Under the pieces are notes generated by a model. The model saw only the letters and a program-made list of their open reading frames with translations. It made no database searches and had not been told where the DNA came from. The position numbers and the translations under genes were made by a program. Below are positions 23,301-36,300 of a stretch of 64,000 nt of DNA, piece by piece; the first letter of the stretch is position 1; every line of letters begins with the position of its first letter. The stretch is from Sympetrum striolatum (lineage: Eukaryota > Arthropoda > Insecta > Odonata > Libellulidae). Location of the stretch: assembly GCA_947579665.1 (NCBI GenBank), contig OX388343.1, positions 88,330,254-88,394,253 on the forward strand. Direction: 5' to 3'.

Positions 23301-26300
23301 CTCCTTGCCATATTTTATGCCTTGATGATATCTTTATTCCATTTATATCTCTACTCTATTTATTACAAGGGTTCGATGTTAGAAGAGACTTAAAAGTGTC
23401 AATTTCGCCCTAATAAAAGACGTTTGTCATTACTATTATTATTCCATCTGTACTTTAGTCTTCTTCTTACTCTCTTCACTTACCTTGGTGTCCAATTGAG
23501 AACTGCTGATGCCCAGCATTAATTTTTATATAATTTTTATGACAAATTATCATATTATACATTTTTATTACTATACCTAGAGAATACTAAAGTATTATAA
23601 TGTGACGCAAAAGGATGAGGAAGAAGAAGAAAATACTGCTTTTTATTTGTTGAATGTTACTCTGAAGCTAAGTACAAAATTCTCCAGCTTTCTCGTGCAT
23701 TCGTTTGGCATTATTTAAATAATTCTGGCGATCTCCCGCGGTTGACATGGAGATGTTTGTTCCACAACAAAGGCACCGTTTCTAGGCCCTATATTGTAGA
23801 CGCGCCTCAGATTCGCACGCGCCGTTTGTTTACGATGCTCTCTCTCGCTCCAAAAAGCCGTCGATTGCGTGAGTAATTAACTCTCTTGGATCCGAAAGTT
23901 TTCACCTCCGTCCGTCCGTGGAGCGAGAGGGGAAGCCCGAAAAAAATAACTCGTTAGCAACGGAAGTTATCATTAAAAAATATAGAGCTTCCGAAAACGC
24001 GAATAGCGGAATCGAGGCGTCTCTCTGTACTCCAATAACTTAAAAGCGCGGCGGGAGTTGCTCATGTATTCGTTCGTCATTGGAACGGGAGAGTTGCAGC
24101 GGTATTTTTATACGAGATCATGCATTCGGATTAATTGGTTCCATTGTGAGGATCTTTCCAGCGAGGGTATGGATTCAGCCCGTATTTGGGTCACGCGTTG
24201 ATGCAGTGGGGTTGGACAGCTGCGGTCAATTTTTTTGAGGGACCGCGGGCGTCGGCGTTTCGCACGAATCTCAGCCACCGAAGGCACGCGGATGAGTCTG
24301 CAGATGGCCCTCGAGGGGAGGGAAGGGTTTTGCCGGCGATTCGCTCACTCACGACCCAAATCTCGGTGCTGATTCTGTTCTCTTTAACGTATTTTGGGCA
24401 TCCCTCCGTGATGGGGAGATGGATTCCCTTTCGTGCTTGGAAATAAACGTTAAAAGTGAGGGTCTTCCACCCTTCCGGACCAAAGTGCCGCGAATTCTTG
24501 CCGTGCCGCAATTCAGTTTTAAGTGGGCCGCACATTATCCATCTCGTCCCTTTATTTCTATAGTATTATAAAGTTATGTCTTATATATCTTAATGGGTAC
24601 ATAATGACTTACTTATTGAGGATTTGTACGAGTTGTTTTGGGAGTCACTATCTGTTTTTGGAAACGATTTGATTTTCGTAAAACTGGTTGAAATACAAAA
24701 ATTACATCTATTTCGAAGTATGTAAAGTTCCGCTTAAGCACTAACTGTCATGCATACCATAGACTTAATGGAACAAGTTGAGCTTAAATATTAGTAATTT
24801 AAAAAGCTTTACTGCCATATTTGTCGTACTTCAGTTTCAAACACTTGACATTCCCTATCGGAATCTATGCATTGGCAGAATTTCGCTGGTGTAGAATGCT
24901 TATGGGTGTGAATTGCATGTTTTTAAATATTTCTCGTCTGATGGTTGTAAGATGGCACCTCTATGTATCTACGTTTACAAGTAAATCTAGACAATACTCA
25001 GTACAAGAAAGGATATTCTATACAATTAGAAATTTTCTCATCCAATGTCATTATTTGGGTCTATATGAGTTATTTTAAAGAACATTTATTTATCGTCTCG
25101 CATAATCGAAAGTCGGTCGGAGATTGGCATCGTGCGTTTGCTTTCCGATGCTAAGATCACGGATCGCTTCGTTATCACCCGTGGTGCCGCATTCTAAAGT
25201 AGAAAAAGCCTCCAAAAAAGTCCCTTTTCCAAAATGTGGGCTTCATTTCGAAGCAGGAGATAATGCCCAAAGCACACACATTGTGTTCTTTAGCATGTAA
25301 ATATGGGGGAAAGAGAGTTTCGTATTTTAAAATTTCCCGCATATATATGTGTGTGTAAGAATGAGAATTCTGATCCAACGGCATGGTGAAAGTAAAAACT
25401 AAGCGCGAAATAAGGTCAACAATGCAGACTTTGTTTACCTCCGCGATGAATCGGTATTAGTCCATCAAAGACTCCGACATTGTTTGAAAGTCGATTGTTG
25501 ACTAACTTTCTTGGTAAATACGTTAGATTATGGCTCTAGGTTTATAGGGAAATGGTGCTAACGTATTCACGATGCTAATATATTTCACGAGTTCCTTGCA
25601 TTCATTCAAATTTTGTCCTCCTTTCTTTAACGTTCCATTTTATTTAATATGTCACCGATTTAGTGTGATGATTTTTATTTTAATTTACACAATACTGCGC
25701 GTTTGAATAAAAGCAAAAATTAAAGCGGTAAAAAAGGTAATAAAGTGCTGATAGTCAGTCCCATATATCTCTTAAATTATGAGCTTTGGGTAAAATATCA
25801 TCATATATGATAGTCATGTAATCTTAATACACGAAAATTTTTTCATATATTGTTAGCTTTCTTCTAATTATTGCTTTGTTGGGTATGTATTCAGAAAGAT
25901 TTACAAAGAATAACGTGGTGAGGAAAATTGTTTTGAGGAGAAAAGTGAATTATCACATCCCCTAATAAATATCCTATACGCACTTAGTGTACCCTAACCC
26001 TTTTCCTTGGATAACAACAGCTCTTCCTTGAACTCAAATACCCTCAGAATCGTCCTAGGGTCTTTGTTAAGGACCTTAATCCTTGTACGCATAGCAAAAT
26101 TCTTTAGTTTCTAATGCTTCTGAATATCAACAGTTAAATATTCAAATTTTCGTGTTGAGAATAACTATTACTGAATCAATTTGTAGACATTTAAGCCAAA
26201 TTTTATTGAAATTCCAGAAAAGAATGAGGCAGAAGAAACCATTCGTGCAGACAAAAATTTAAACAACTAAGATCGCATTTCTGGATAACTTTAAATTCCG

Positions 26301-27289
26301 TTAATTTTATATAATCTTTTGCGTTAGAAGAGTGATTATCTTCGAAGAAGAAAATATATTTTTAAGTAGAAACAATTTGCAAATCGTAAATCCTTGTCCA
26401 TTGTCGGAGTCACAACGTACAGTAAGAAATCCAATGATAAAGTATAATTGCGGCTATCTTCCCAATAAATCTCGAATGTTCGCATTAAGTCACACCGTTC
26501 GCGTAACATCTTCGCACGATTCTGAAAACTGGTCGTAAAACCGTAATTTAATAAGAATCTGATAATAACCATGGGAATCGTCAAACTGATTTCATTGCTA
26601 CTGGGTCAGGATAATTGATTGCCTCCACATGCAATATGTATCTTCCGGGATATTCTGTTATTGATCACCAAATCGGATAGAAAAGAGAAATGTTCGTGGA
26701 ATGAGATCCAGGTCAGTATCCGTGATTGCGGAACTTTTCCTTCTCATTAGTAATCCCTCTGGACTCATTAATGGGCTTCGGATGCCAAATTTAACGCGAG
26801 TAAAGAGGACAATGAAGGAGGAATTCCTCTCTTTCTAAGAGTTTCCCCGCATCTTTGGCATCCCCGCTAATGAAAATTAGAATGGAGTCACCAAGGATAC
26901 CGAAGCATTGCCTTGCGTCTATTTTACATGGATATGGGTCGAACGTAAAAGATTGGTCGGGAGCAATTTACGTTAGTGCAATTCCTTTATTCTAAACATT
27001 TTTAATTGAAGTAAAGTCACCTCTTATAACGCTTCGTCGGTTTAAAATTTTACGTTAAAAATTTTTTACTGTGGATTTTTGTTTGTCTTTCAAGATAAAG
27101 GAAAAGGTATCCTGCATATTATTCTGCATTAGTCTTATTCGTATGCGTTAGCATAGAAGCTATTTTGGTATGATTGGTGTTGAATACAGAATATTGTTGA
27201 GATCTATAAAAAGTATAATTCAAATTAACATTTTGCTGAAGTTTCGTGGACTTTTTCTCCTAATAACATCCTGGATCATTGAGATAAGC
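20379..27289. other. No gene seen; GC-rich block at 23700-24540
   Basis: Mostly AT-rich. The block 23700-24540 is CpG-rich and holds overlapping frames in both directions (114 codons at 24191-24535, minus) with no recognisable domain. A smaller mixed block lies at 26630-26960. Either could be regulatory, but nothing in the sequence decides it. Confidence 0.55.
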
Positions 27290-27385
27290 AATGGAAAACC
27301 ACCTCATCCCTCATCTTAAGTAGTAAGATGCATTCTATCTCCAAAGTTTTTGTTAGCTAGTGGCGGAGGGCTTGAGATTCCAATC
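27290..27385 (-). mobile_element. 3'-end fragment of the RTE-like LINE family
   Basis: On the minus strand this holds CTAGCTAACAAAAACTTTGG, AGATAGAATGCATCTTACTA and GATGAGGGATGAGGTGGTTT, which align over about 75 nt with 14905-14980. No coding remnant is visible next to it. Confidence 0.45.
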
Positions 27386-30300
27386 TGTTTTCTTGCAGAT
27401 AATTTTAGAGATACTATTTATGTAAATCATCAAAGAATCACTATGGGGAAGATTTTTAGCTTTCTAAGCTCATAAACAATTCTAATTATTCCTGCTTATG
27501 CAATCATTTCTCACGTACCCTGTTACATATATCCCTACAGATATTTCCATTTAAAACAGATGGCCTGATAGTTAATAAAAGTTTTAATATCTTAATAGTT
27601 TTGTAATTAAAGTTACCATTGTTAACTAACCTTAGTTATTTTACATATATAGATAATGTGCAGTTTATTTAGGGTAAAAATTGGTAATTTTGTGACATTG
27701 GTTAATTAATGATACATTTTCAAACATCTGTTACTTAATTTTCAGCGGTTATATTGGCTGAATCGTTTTGGCTTAGAGAAGTTTCTTGCATTCACTTATC
27801 TGCATAGGAAACCCCATTAATTTTATTTGAATTTTAATGACGTAACGGTTATTTGAAAATTAATCATGAACTTACAAATGTCATGAAATTACCAATATTT
27901 ACCCTACCTGACCTTAAAAAAAACTGCTAATTCTATCTCTAAACTCTTTACTCGTTTGAAAGGTTGAAGTCTTCTTCAGTATAGTAATATTCAGTTAATA
28001 GTATTATATTAATTAATATAAATAATAAACTAGTATTTAGCGAGATCCTTAATTTGCTTCCTTCAACTACCTCACCTGTTTTGAATTTTATGAGAGGTAT
28101 CACCTTAAAGTTTCAGCAAGCGTATCAAGCTCCTGCCCTGACTTCTCATGGCGCAATCCTTGACAACGGTAAACAAAGTTAGTTTTCTGATTGAAGCTCT
28201 TTGATCTCCCATGAATTTGTCATCCGCGCCAAACAAAAGAAGGTGCTCCGGATTCGTTCATCACGCGACCTAAGAATCCCGTGGGAATCTCCTACTGTAT
28301 GCTCCATCTCTCTCCACAGATCTCTTTTTTGCGTTTGTTTTGGGCGGCGTAGTTGCACACGCCCCGAATAAAGGTTTTTACTTGTGCTCAAGTCCCGTTC
28401 GGCGCTTCTGAAGCCATTCTGCGCGGAACCGCAACCCAAAGGTGTTCTTCGAATTCCTCCGCTTTTTTTATCCGTTTCTCCTTCTGAAGGGGATTATTAA
28501 TCACTCGCTCTTATATTCTTGTTTCCTAAAATTGCCGGTGTACCGTTTTATAGCGATCCAAGGTCGACCGAAAAAGGTTGCGGATCTGTGTTTTCCTTTG
28601 AAAGAGATTCGTCTGCTTTTTCTTCGGGCTGTTCGAAATTTTTATTAGTACTCTACTATTTGTTTTTCTATTGGTTTATGTTGGCTTCTAATGTTCTGAC
28701 GAGTTTCTAATGGTAGCTTTATTGGTCTAAGGAGAGTTGACAATTTCTATCGGGAAAATACTTTGGTTTCTATTGGTTAACATTAATGTACACTGGTATA
28801 ACATAGACATAAAGGTATAGTATATATTGTAGACGGGAGGAGCAGCACAAATGTTAAACTTCCGCCACGTTAGAGCTGATTCGGATAGGATATGTTAATA
28901 AACATTACAACTATTTATGGTTCCTGTAATCATATCGGTTTATTTTTGATCGCGCGCAAATATTATTAAGGTCTGACTTTTTTTCGTAAACGAGTAAAAA
29001 GAATAACTGGAAAGAAATTGATTTCTGTATTTTACTGAATTTTTTATTACTGTCTTCATTCTCACAACTGGTCAATTATTATGAAGAATTACTGCTCAAA
29101 CCTGAAACATTATTGTGAGATTTATTATATTTTTATTAGTTAATTCAGTGTGTGGTATGTGATATGAGTAGAAATGCAAATACGGCGAAGGTAAAAATGC
29201 ATTGGAAACCGCGGATTAGGAACAAACGAAGAAGGTCAAAATCTCCATCAGACGATGGTAGAATAGAAGGAATTGCTTATTTACATTGAAGTAAATTCCT
29301 TATACCTTCCCATCCTAAGGGACGCTGGTTATTGATGATTCAAGAGGCTTTACAATGAGTGTAGAGGAAATGAAATACGAAAGGACGAAATTGACGTATG
29401 GTTTAACAAATACTTGCAAATTTCGAATAGAGAAGGAAAACTTAAATTGAGCCGTAGTGCTTTGCTTAACATTATTGGGTAGAAATGCTGTATATCTAAT
29501 TTGCTGAAGAGGTTTTATTAAACATTAGTTATATCTTTCTGTTAGTTCCGTAGCTTTTTTGTACATTACTTGTGTGTGTTTTCCTATGGGGTACGCTTTT
29601 TTCTTGAATTCTAATTTAGTGTTTTTTATACAAGCTAAATAGTTTCTTCAACTCCCAATACATGTATCTTACTTTCAACTCTTCAGCATAAAAACGTTGA
29701 ATGTAAGAAAATATTCAATCCTGCTTTAATGAAGACTTCGTCATTATTATTGATCTATTTTTAATAATATATTTGAAAATCGTAAGTTAAATATCTATTT
29801 ACTGCAGAATGCAGCCCACTCGGATAATTTCACGTAATTCGAACGTAGGGAAAAAATAGCTGGCAATCATTGCGCTTAGGAGAATTCTCCTTCGAGCGTT
29901 AATCTCTTCTGACCAAAGCGTTGACATCCTCTGCCGCGAGGGCAGTGCTATTTCCGATCCTTTCCGTTCGACCGAGTCCATTTCCGAATCAAAACCATCA
30001 AATTGTTAGCGTTTGGCCCCCATTCTCACTTTCCGGCCACGCCCACCTGCGCGAACCACCACTGGCCGAAGGTCGCGGGTTCGAGCGCGCTTGTTTTCGC
30101 CCCAAGTTCATCGTCCCAAATATCCAGAGGTCATTAAGCCAAAATAACCATTCTCACTCTCCCACACACGCCTTACTGATGGCACGTCCCGAAGGCGCCT
30201 GTCCTACTCTTGTTTTTGCCCTATTGTCCTAGCGACACGTTTGCGACCCGCCCTCCGACGTCGCTGAAATTCGTTGGCGGATCCGCGAAAGTTTCGATCA

Positions 30301-33300
30301 TCTTTACTCATGCTCGATTAATGCTCCATCGTTTTCGCGACTGCAGGGTGTGGTAATCCGCGTCGCATTTTTGGGTCCTTTGTTCATCCGAATCCGCTGG
30401 TTCATCGTCAATGCTGTTATTCGACCCGGTCACGGACTAACCCAGTGATTTTCAGATCGCTGTATGAGTGCCAATATTTGATACGCCGAAGAATTTTGGC
30501 ACCCGCGCCACTATATACACTGTCAGAATTTGGTGTCATTCATGAAATATGCGAACGAGATGACGTGTGAGCACTTTAGCCTTATTTGTTAGATCTACTT
30601 TATGGAACGGTTGGAAATGAACATTGATGTATTAAGTACGTGAAATTGATACCCATGATTAGTTTTGGTAAGCTTATCTGTCGTTTCCATCTCCTGATCA
30701 TCTTAAATTTTATGAATTTTCTTCAAAGACGAAGGGTAAGGAGAAACCTAATAAACACTATCATTATTTTTATCATCTTTATATATGTGTGTGTCACATT
30801 GACACGGCTGTCTTTTCGATACTTTTTAATATTTTTTCTAAACAACGAAGAAAGTGCTTATTGAGTGATATTGAGCTACAGTGTTTTTGATAAATATATT
30901 CCCTCTGCCATTTTATCATTCATTTGTTCGTTGTATCGAGTTTTACTTTAACTTAATGCGATCTTAAATATATAAAGAAAATTCTATCAAAAATCTTACT
31001 GGTAGCCATTAGAAGATAATTTCCATTTATCTACCAATAAGTTCACCTATGCATGAATCAAGTTCTATTCTTTACTTCTTGGGAGGGAATTCGATATTAT
31101 TTTTGTATTTAATTTCGGGAAGTAATGTAAATCCTCCGGCGAAGGGTGCTATAAGCAGTAATTCTTGTTGATGTTGTTATTTGTGCATAAATTGTTCTCA
31201 GTTGTTGATATGTATATCGGAGCGATTGACTTAAGTTTTGCGGAAATGTTTCCAGCTGTTTCTAGTTTAAGGAAGTGAAGCTCTAACTTTATCTTACTCT
31301 TATACACTTCCACCGGAAGTCTCCAATAGACATCCGACTCCAGTTCATCTTACAGAGGGTTCTTCTTGGAATGCACTCGTAGCAGTAGTTAGGAGTAGCA
31401 TTAAAAAACAATTTTCTTTAACAAAAATGTTCCGGTAGAATCCTTTGTCCTAGAATTCTATCAATAGAATTTACTCCACTTTTTACAATGTATTCTATTC
31501 CATCATTTGAATAAATAATTCTAAACATTATGTATTTACTTTATAGCAATTGTTCCAGTGATTTATTTGAAATTGATGGGGTGATATTTTTAGAAATATT
31601 TTCACCCAGTGTCGCAGATTAAGGTAAACGAATTCAGTGTTTTTTTTACTTCAATTCTCAGCAATTCACTTTTTTGTACGATAAATACGTCCTTTATTTT
31701 ATATAACAGTCTTTTATATCCCCTCTTTCCTTAAGAATCGTATATTCTTTCAAAGTATCCTTTTATTTGCAGGAATGATGTCTTGGCGTAATTTATTATT
31801 GTAATGTTTACACTAACTTGTTCTTAGTCCGAATGTAAGTTTGGAGTGAAAAGGGTCAAAAATAATTTTCTATCTTGATATTTATTTTGTTAGATTTTGT
31901 AACAAAAATTGTTTAAAGTTTACTTGATTTTATCCTAAGTTCATTTCAATTCACGAATTATGTGAATTATGAAAGAAAAATTACAGTATCCTACTGATAG
32001 ATATTCATCCCAAAAATATATTCTATATATCATGACGACAGAATGACAGGATTTTACTATTAGGTAGTTATTTTGATCTTTTTCTTGATTTTCCTTGCCG
32101 TAGTGAGAACTAGTGACAGAGCCGTAAATATTCTGATGATACAGTTAGAAGTTATATATTTCAGCTGTACTGATAGTTAATTATAAACCTGTATATTTTG
32201 TTTTATGCTTTATTTATAATGGTCTTTTATTTTTATTTCATCCGTTTACTTTTTAGTTACAAATTGTATCGTTTTTCAATCCATTGTAAAGTCTTTTTGT
32301 TGTTTATGGGTTAATATAAATATGTTTCTATACGTCTCCCAGCAACGAATCACGCATCAACAACAATTGTCTTTCGGATTAATCGCTGGAAGCATTGCCG
32401 CTCATTAAACCCGACTCGTGCCTCTTGAAAGTAGTAATACACCTGCGACCCATTCGTGCCCCGCCACGCCTTCGTCCTGGGTCGCTCTTTAAAAAGCGAT
32501 CTTCATAGCGACACGTATTCGTCCCGCCGCTGGAATTCACCCCCACCCTCGCATTATCGGTGGCCCCAAAAAAACATCAACGCGAGTATGTGCCCGTTCA
32601 TGTGAATGTGGCCTTGGGAAACTTTTTTTTTCAAAGAAGATTATGGCGGGGCCCTCTATAACGGTCGCAGCGGTTTCAGGAAACTCCGACGCCCTCTGCG
32701 GTCGATTGTGGCACCCTCTGGCGGACCACATCCGCCCAAAGACCTTTCCCTTCCCGACTTTCTTTCATCTTCTTCCTCGTGCCCCGGAGGGCCTTCAGGT
32801 GGAATGGAATTTGTCTTCGTAATCTTCGTAAAAATGTGACGTTTTTTGTGATCGGATGGAGGGCGTCACGTTTACACGAGATGTATCATCGCGCGGTGGA
32901 TTCTGGATCGGCCCATGTGAGGATGCACGCTTTTCTCCGTTTTTTCCTCATGGAGGCACATAAACATCGACGAGAATGCATACCCGTTGAAAATGTACTG
33001 TTGTGTCTGACGAAGCTTATGACAATAAATTGCGGATTGTCATTCTTTGTACAGCGGAGCAGTGAGAGCCTAAAGATTATCCCCGTTGCGTATTATCGTC
33101 GTTGATGGGTTTGGTAACGTTAGAGAGGTTAGGCCAAGCTTGAGTCTAACAAAATATATGACCAAAATAAATTTATTGTTTATTTCTGTATATTATTATT
33201 ATTTAATATTAATAAATTATTTATTATTGTATTTCTATAAAGATGGGAAAATTGGGTCACAGAAAAGAATTAGGACTTTCTCGTTGGATTTTATAGGCCT

Positions 33301-36300
33301 GAAATTAGATCTTTATATTTATTCCAATGGAAAACTCAAACCATCAAATATAACTTAATAGCGAATGAAGTTAATGATTTAGATGATATTATTGTATTTA
33401 TTACATCGTATTATATATTTTTAAATTCTCCTCTAGTTATTCTATCTGTTCAACGCTGCCATCAGCCTTCTAACTGCGATGGAAAAAGTAAATTACTCCC
33501 GATAATATTAAATTACGAATTCCATATTAATCAGCATGTGATGGACGCAGGAAGAGGCAAATATATAATTACATAGTGATATCTTTTTCACAAAATAATT
33601 AAGTGGAAACAAAATTAACGTGATAATTTTTTCAAGTTTAATATGAGTATTACTTGAATCAATTGCCAAGAATAACCTCTATTTTATACTCGTCACCGTT
33701 GGTTACGCTTTCCAGGTCTTACGGTTGTTCGAGAGATTCAATGTAAATATTCAAAACAGATAATATTAGACAAATCTTCTCTACAACTCGAACTGAATTT
33801 TCTATTGGTTGTAAAACTTGTCCTATTCCATCAAAACTTAACTCCCAACGTAACACTCCCATGAAATCATTTCGGCCTCCCAAAACTTATTCGAGCGTCA
33901 CTAGAAAAAAAAGAAGAGCGCTGGGTGGTCTCCGAGGGAAAGTTCCGTAATGCTATCGCGTTATTATCAGCGGTCGTGGATTCTGTTAACCATTGGGATC
34001 AGAGAAGAGTTATAGTCTCCTCGGTGGTGTAGCGACCACCCCCGCATTCGAAGATTAGGGCAAAGCCCAGCATCTGAGGCGGCCGTCATAACTATATTTC
34101 TTTCGGAAGGGCTTTGTATCGGTCCTCGGCATTTCTGTTTGCTTCTGGCCGTGGGAACAGGTCATCCGGTCGGATTCTGTGTCCTTCATCACCTGTCGCA
34201 CGACTTCGGAAGTTTAAAGGGTGTAAAGTTGGGGTTTCTAGATATTCAGGCTGTAGGTGTAGGATGTATCTGGTAGGATACATAGGTGAGTGTTCTACCT
34301 TTCAATAGGTTTATGTGCTCTCAGAAATCCCTATTAAGCTCCATCTCCTTCATTTCCATATAGTTAACCCCTCATGCCATCCAACATCTTTTGTCTTTGC
34401 CTATACCTCTGTTTTTTCCGCTGAATTCTACCCTCAATTACAGCCTTCACCAAACCCTCTCCCCTCAATACTTGACCCACACATTTCTTTTGTCGATGCT
34501 TAATCACTTCAATTATATCCCTCTTCTGGTAGGATAAGACTATTTAGAATTAGCACTCCGACATATGTTATTGGAAGGTGGAGTTGATAAATTTTCGGGC
34601 TGTTTTGTGAGATAAGACTCACCTATTTAGAACTAGCTCTGTAACGTATTATCCTGCGTGTTAGCTACTGAATTTATTTCGTTACATCGAGTCTAGTTCC
34701 CTTCTTCCATTTAAACTCGTGGTGTCTTCCCATGACCAGCATCGTGCAGCTCAGTAGATTGCTTTTTTTCTGAAGGCTTCGTGAAATTTTCCATGCTAAC
34801 CCTTGTTAAATAAGGCGTCAGGAAGGAAACACATTTTGGAGTCCACCCTAAAAAGTGAAACACTACACCCACCGCAGGGTTCCCTCGAGATGTGGTGTGT
34901 GGGTGGCCGCCCGTTACCTTTTTTAAACGCCGTTCAACTAATTAGTCGTGCCTTCAAATCTCCTTGTGAAATTTTGTAGTAGTCAGCGTTAGTTTTCGCT
35001 GATGAACTTGGATATTGGGATTATATTGTTCTTTTCGTCTTGGAAAGCGAAGATAATCATAAATTAACTGATTAAACTCTTAACTTGGTAACCGCGGCGC
35101 TGCGGTACTATCTAAGAATAGATAGCAATTTTCAAGCCGCCCCAGGATAGAATAAAATTATAGGGAATACACCACAACAAGGTGCATTGTCTGCAGATGG
35201 CGAAGTCTTTATGGGAGATGATGCTGGTGGTAAAAGCTTGGAAACACCTGAATTAAACGATAATTTGCCGTATCTAACAACAATAAAGCCATCAATCAAA
35301 TCAAAGAAACATAAGAACAGAAGAAGGAATTTTATTGTGATGAAGAATTAAGAGATTATTACTTATGAAAAATATACTTTCGTAGGAAAACAAACTTTGA
35401 AAAAAGTAAAAAGAATGAAAAAATATACTGATAAATGCATGCATAAAATCAAGCATTCGAAAATTGATAACTTAATAACAAAAACATAAGAATTAAGAAA
35501 TAAGCTATCTAATAAATTAGGAAAACCAAAATGAAGGAATGAGTGTAAACTATATTTCGAACAATTGGATAGTCCTTGCGCACGATATCTCCGAAATATC
35601 TTTTGTCAAAACTGATTTTCGTGAACGTTTAAGATGTCGTACTTTGGCGTCTCCTTTCAATTGTGGAAATTCCTCCCTTTTCCCCCCTCTGGTGGAATCC
35701 CAGAAGGGTGGTTTCTCATGGTTCTTGACCATCGCCCTTAGAAATACGCCTTCTCGAATTTCACAGGAAATTATCGAGGGCCCTCCTGCGTGGATGGGTT
35801 TGTTTTGCCAAAAGCTATCCTCGATCTTCGGTCCAGATGGACTAACCATCCCAGCTTCATACTCTCGCACAATTTTCCAAGCCTAATGCTACGGTACGCA
35901 GATATTCAAATTTTCGCTGAATAATTATATTCTTCTCCAACCAATGGAATTGTCTCGTGCACTTGAAATGGGCGCTCTCGAATTGCAATTTTGCATTGTC
36001 AATGTAATTTTATTGTAATTTAAAGATTAATTGAGCAATTACTAATATGATTGCTGTCAGTGACTTAGACTGTTTGTCAGTCTATGGGCAGTTGTATTTT
36101 TCTACAAGAGGTTTTGCCGTAGTCTGTTTGTTGCCATGGATTGCTTACGTTGAGAAAACATCAACTAAATCCAACGCAGAAAGACTACAAGTGGGGAATC
36201 ATTTAGAAATTAATGTAATTTTATTTTATAATAAATGTGAAGAAAACATTAATTGTTTGGCAAAATACCAAAGCTAGGTCGAGAATATTCGTAAAATTAT

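Noticed and set aside
26519..26536. GAAAACTGGTCG, similar to the GAAACCGGTC block
   Set aside because: No hairpin or TGATGA-type sequence precedes it; likely chance.
34017..34036. tRNA-Asp-like start with an A-box-like sequence (TCCTCGGTGGTGTAGCGACC)
   Set aside because: No B box or matching acceptor strand follows; the resemblance stops after about 25 nt.
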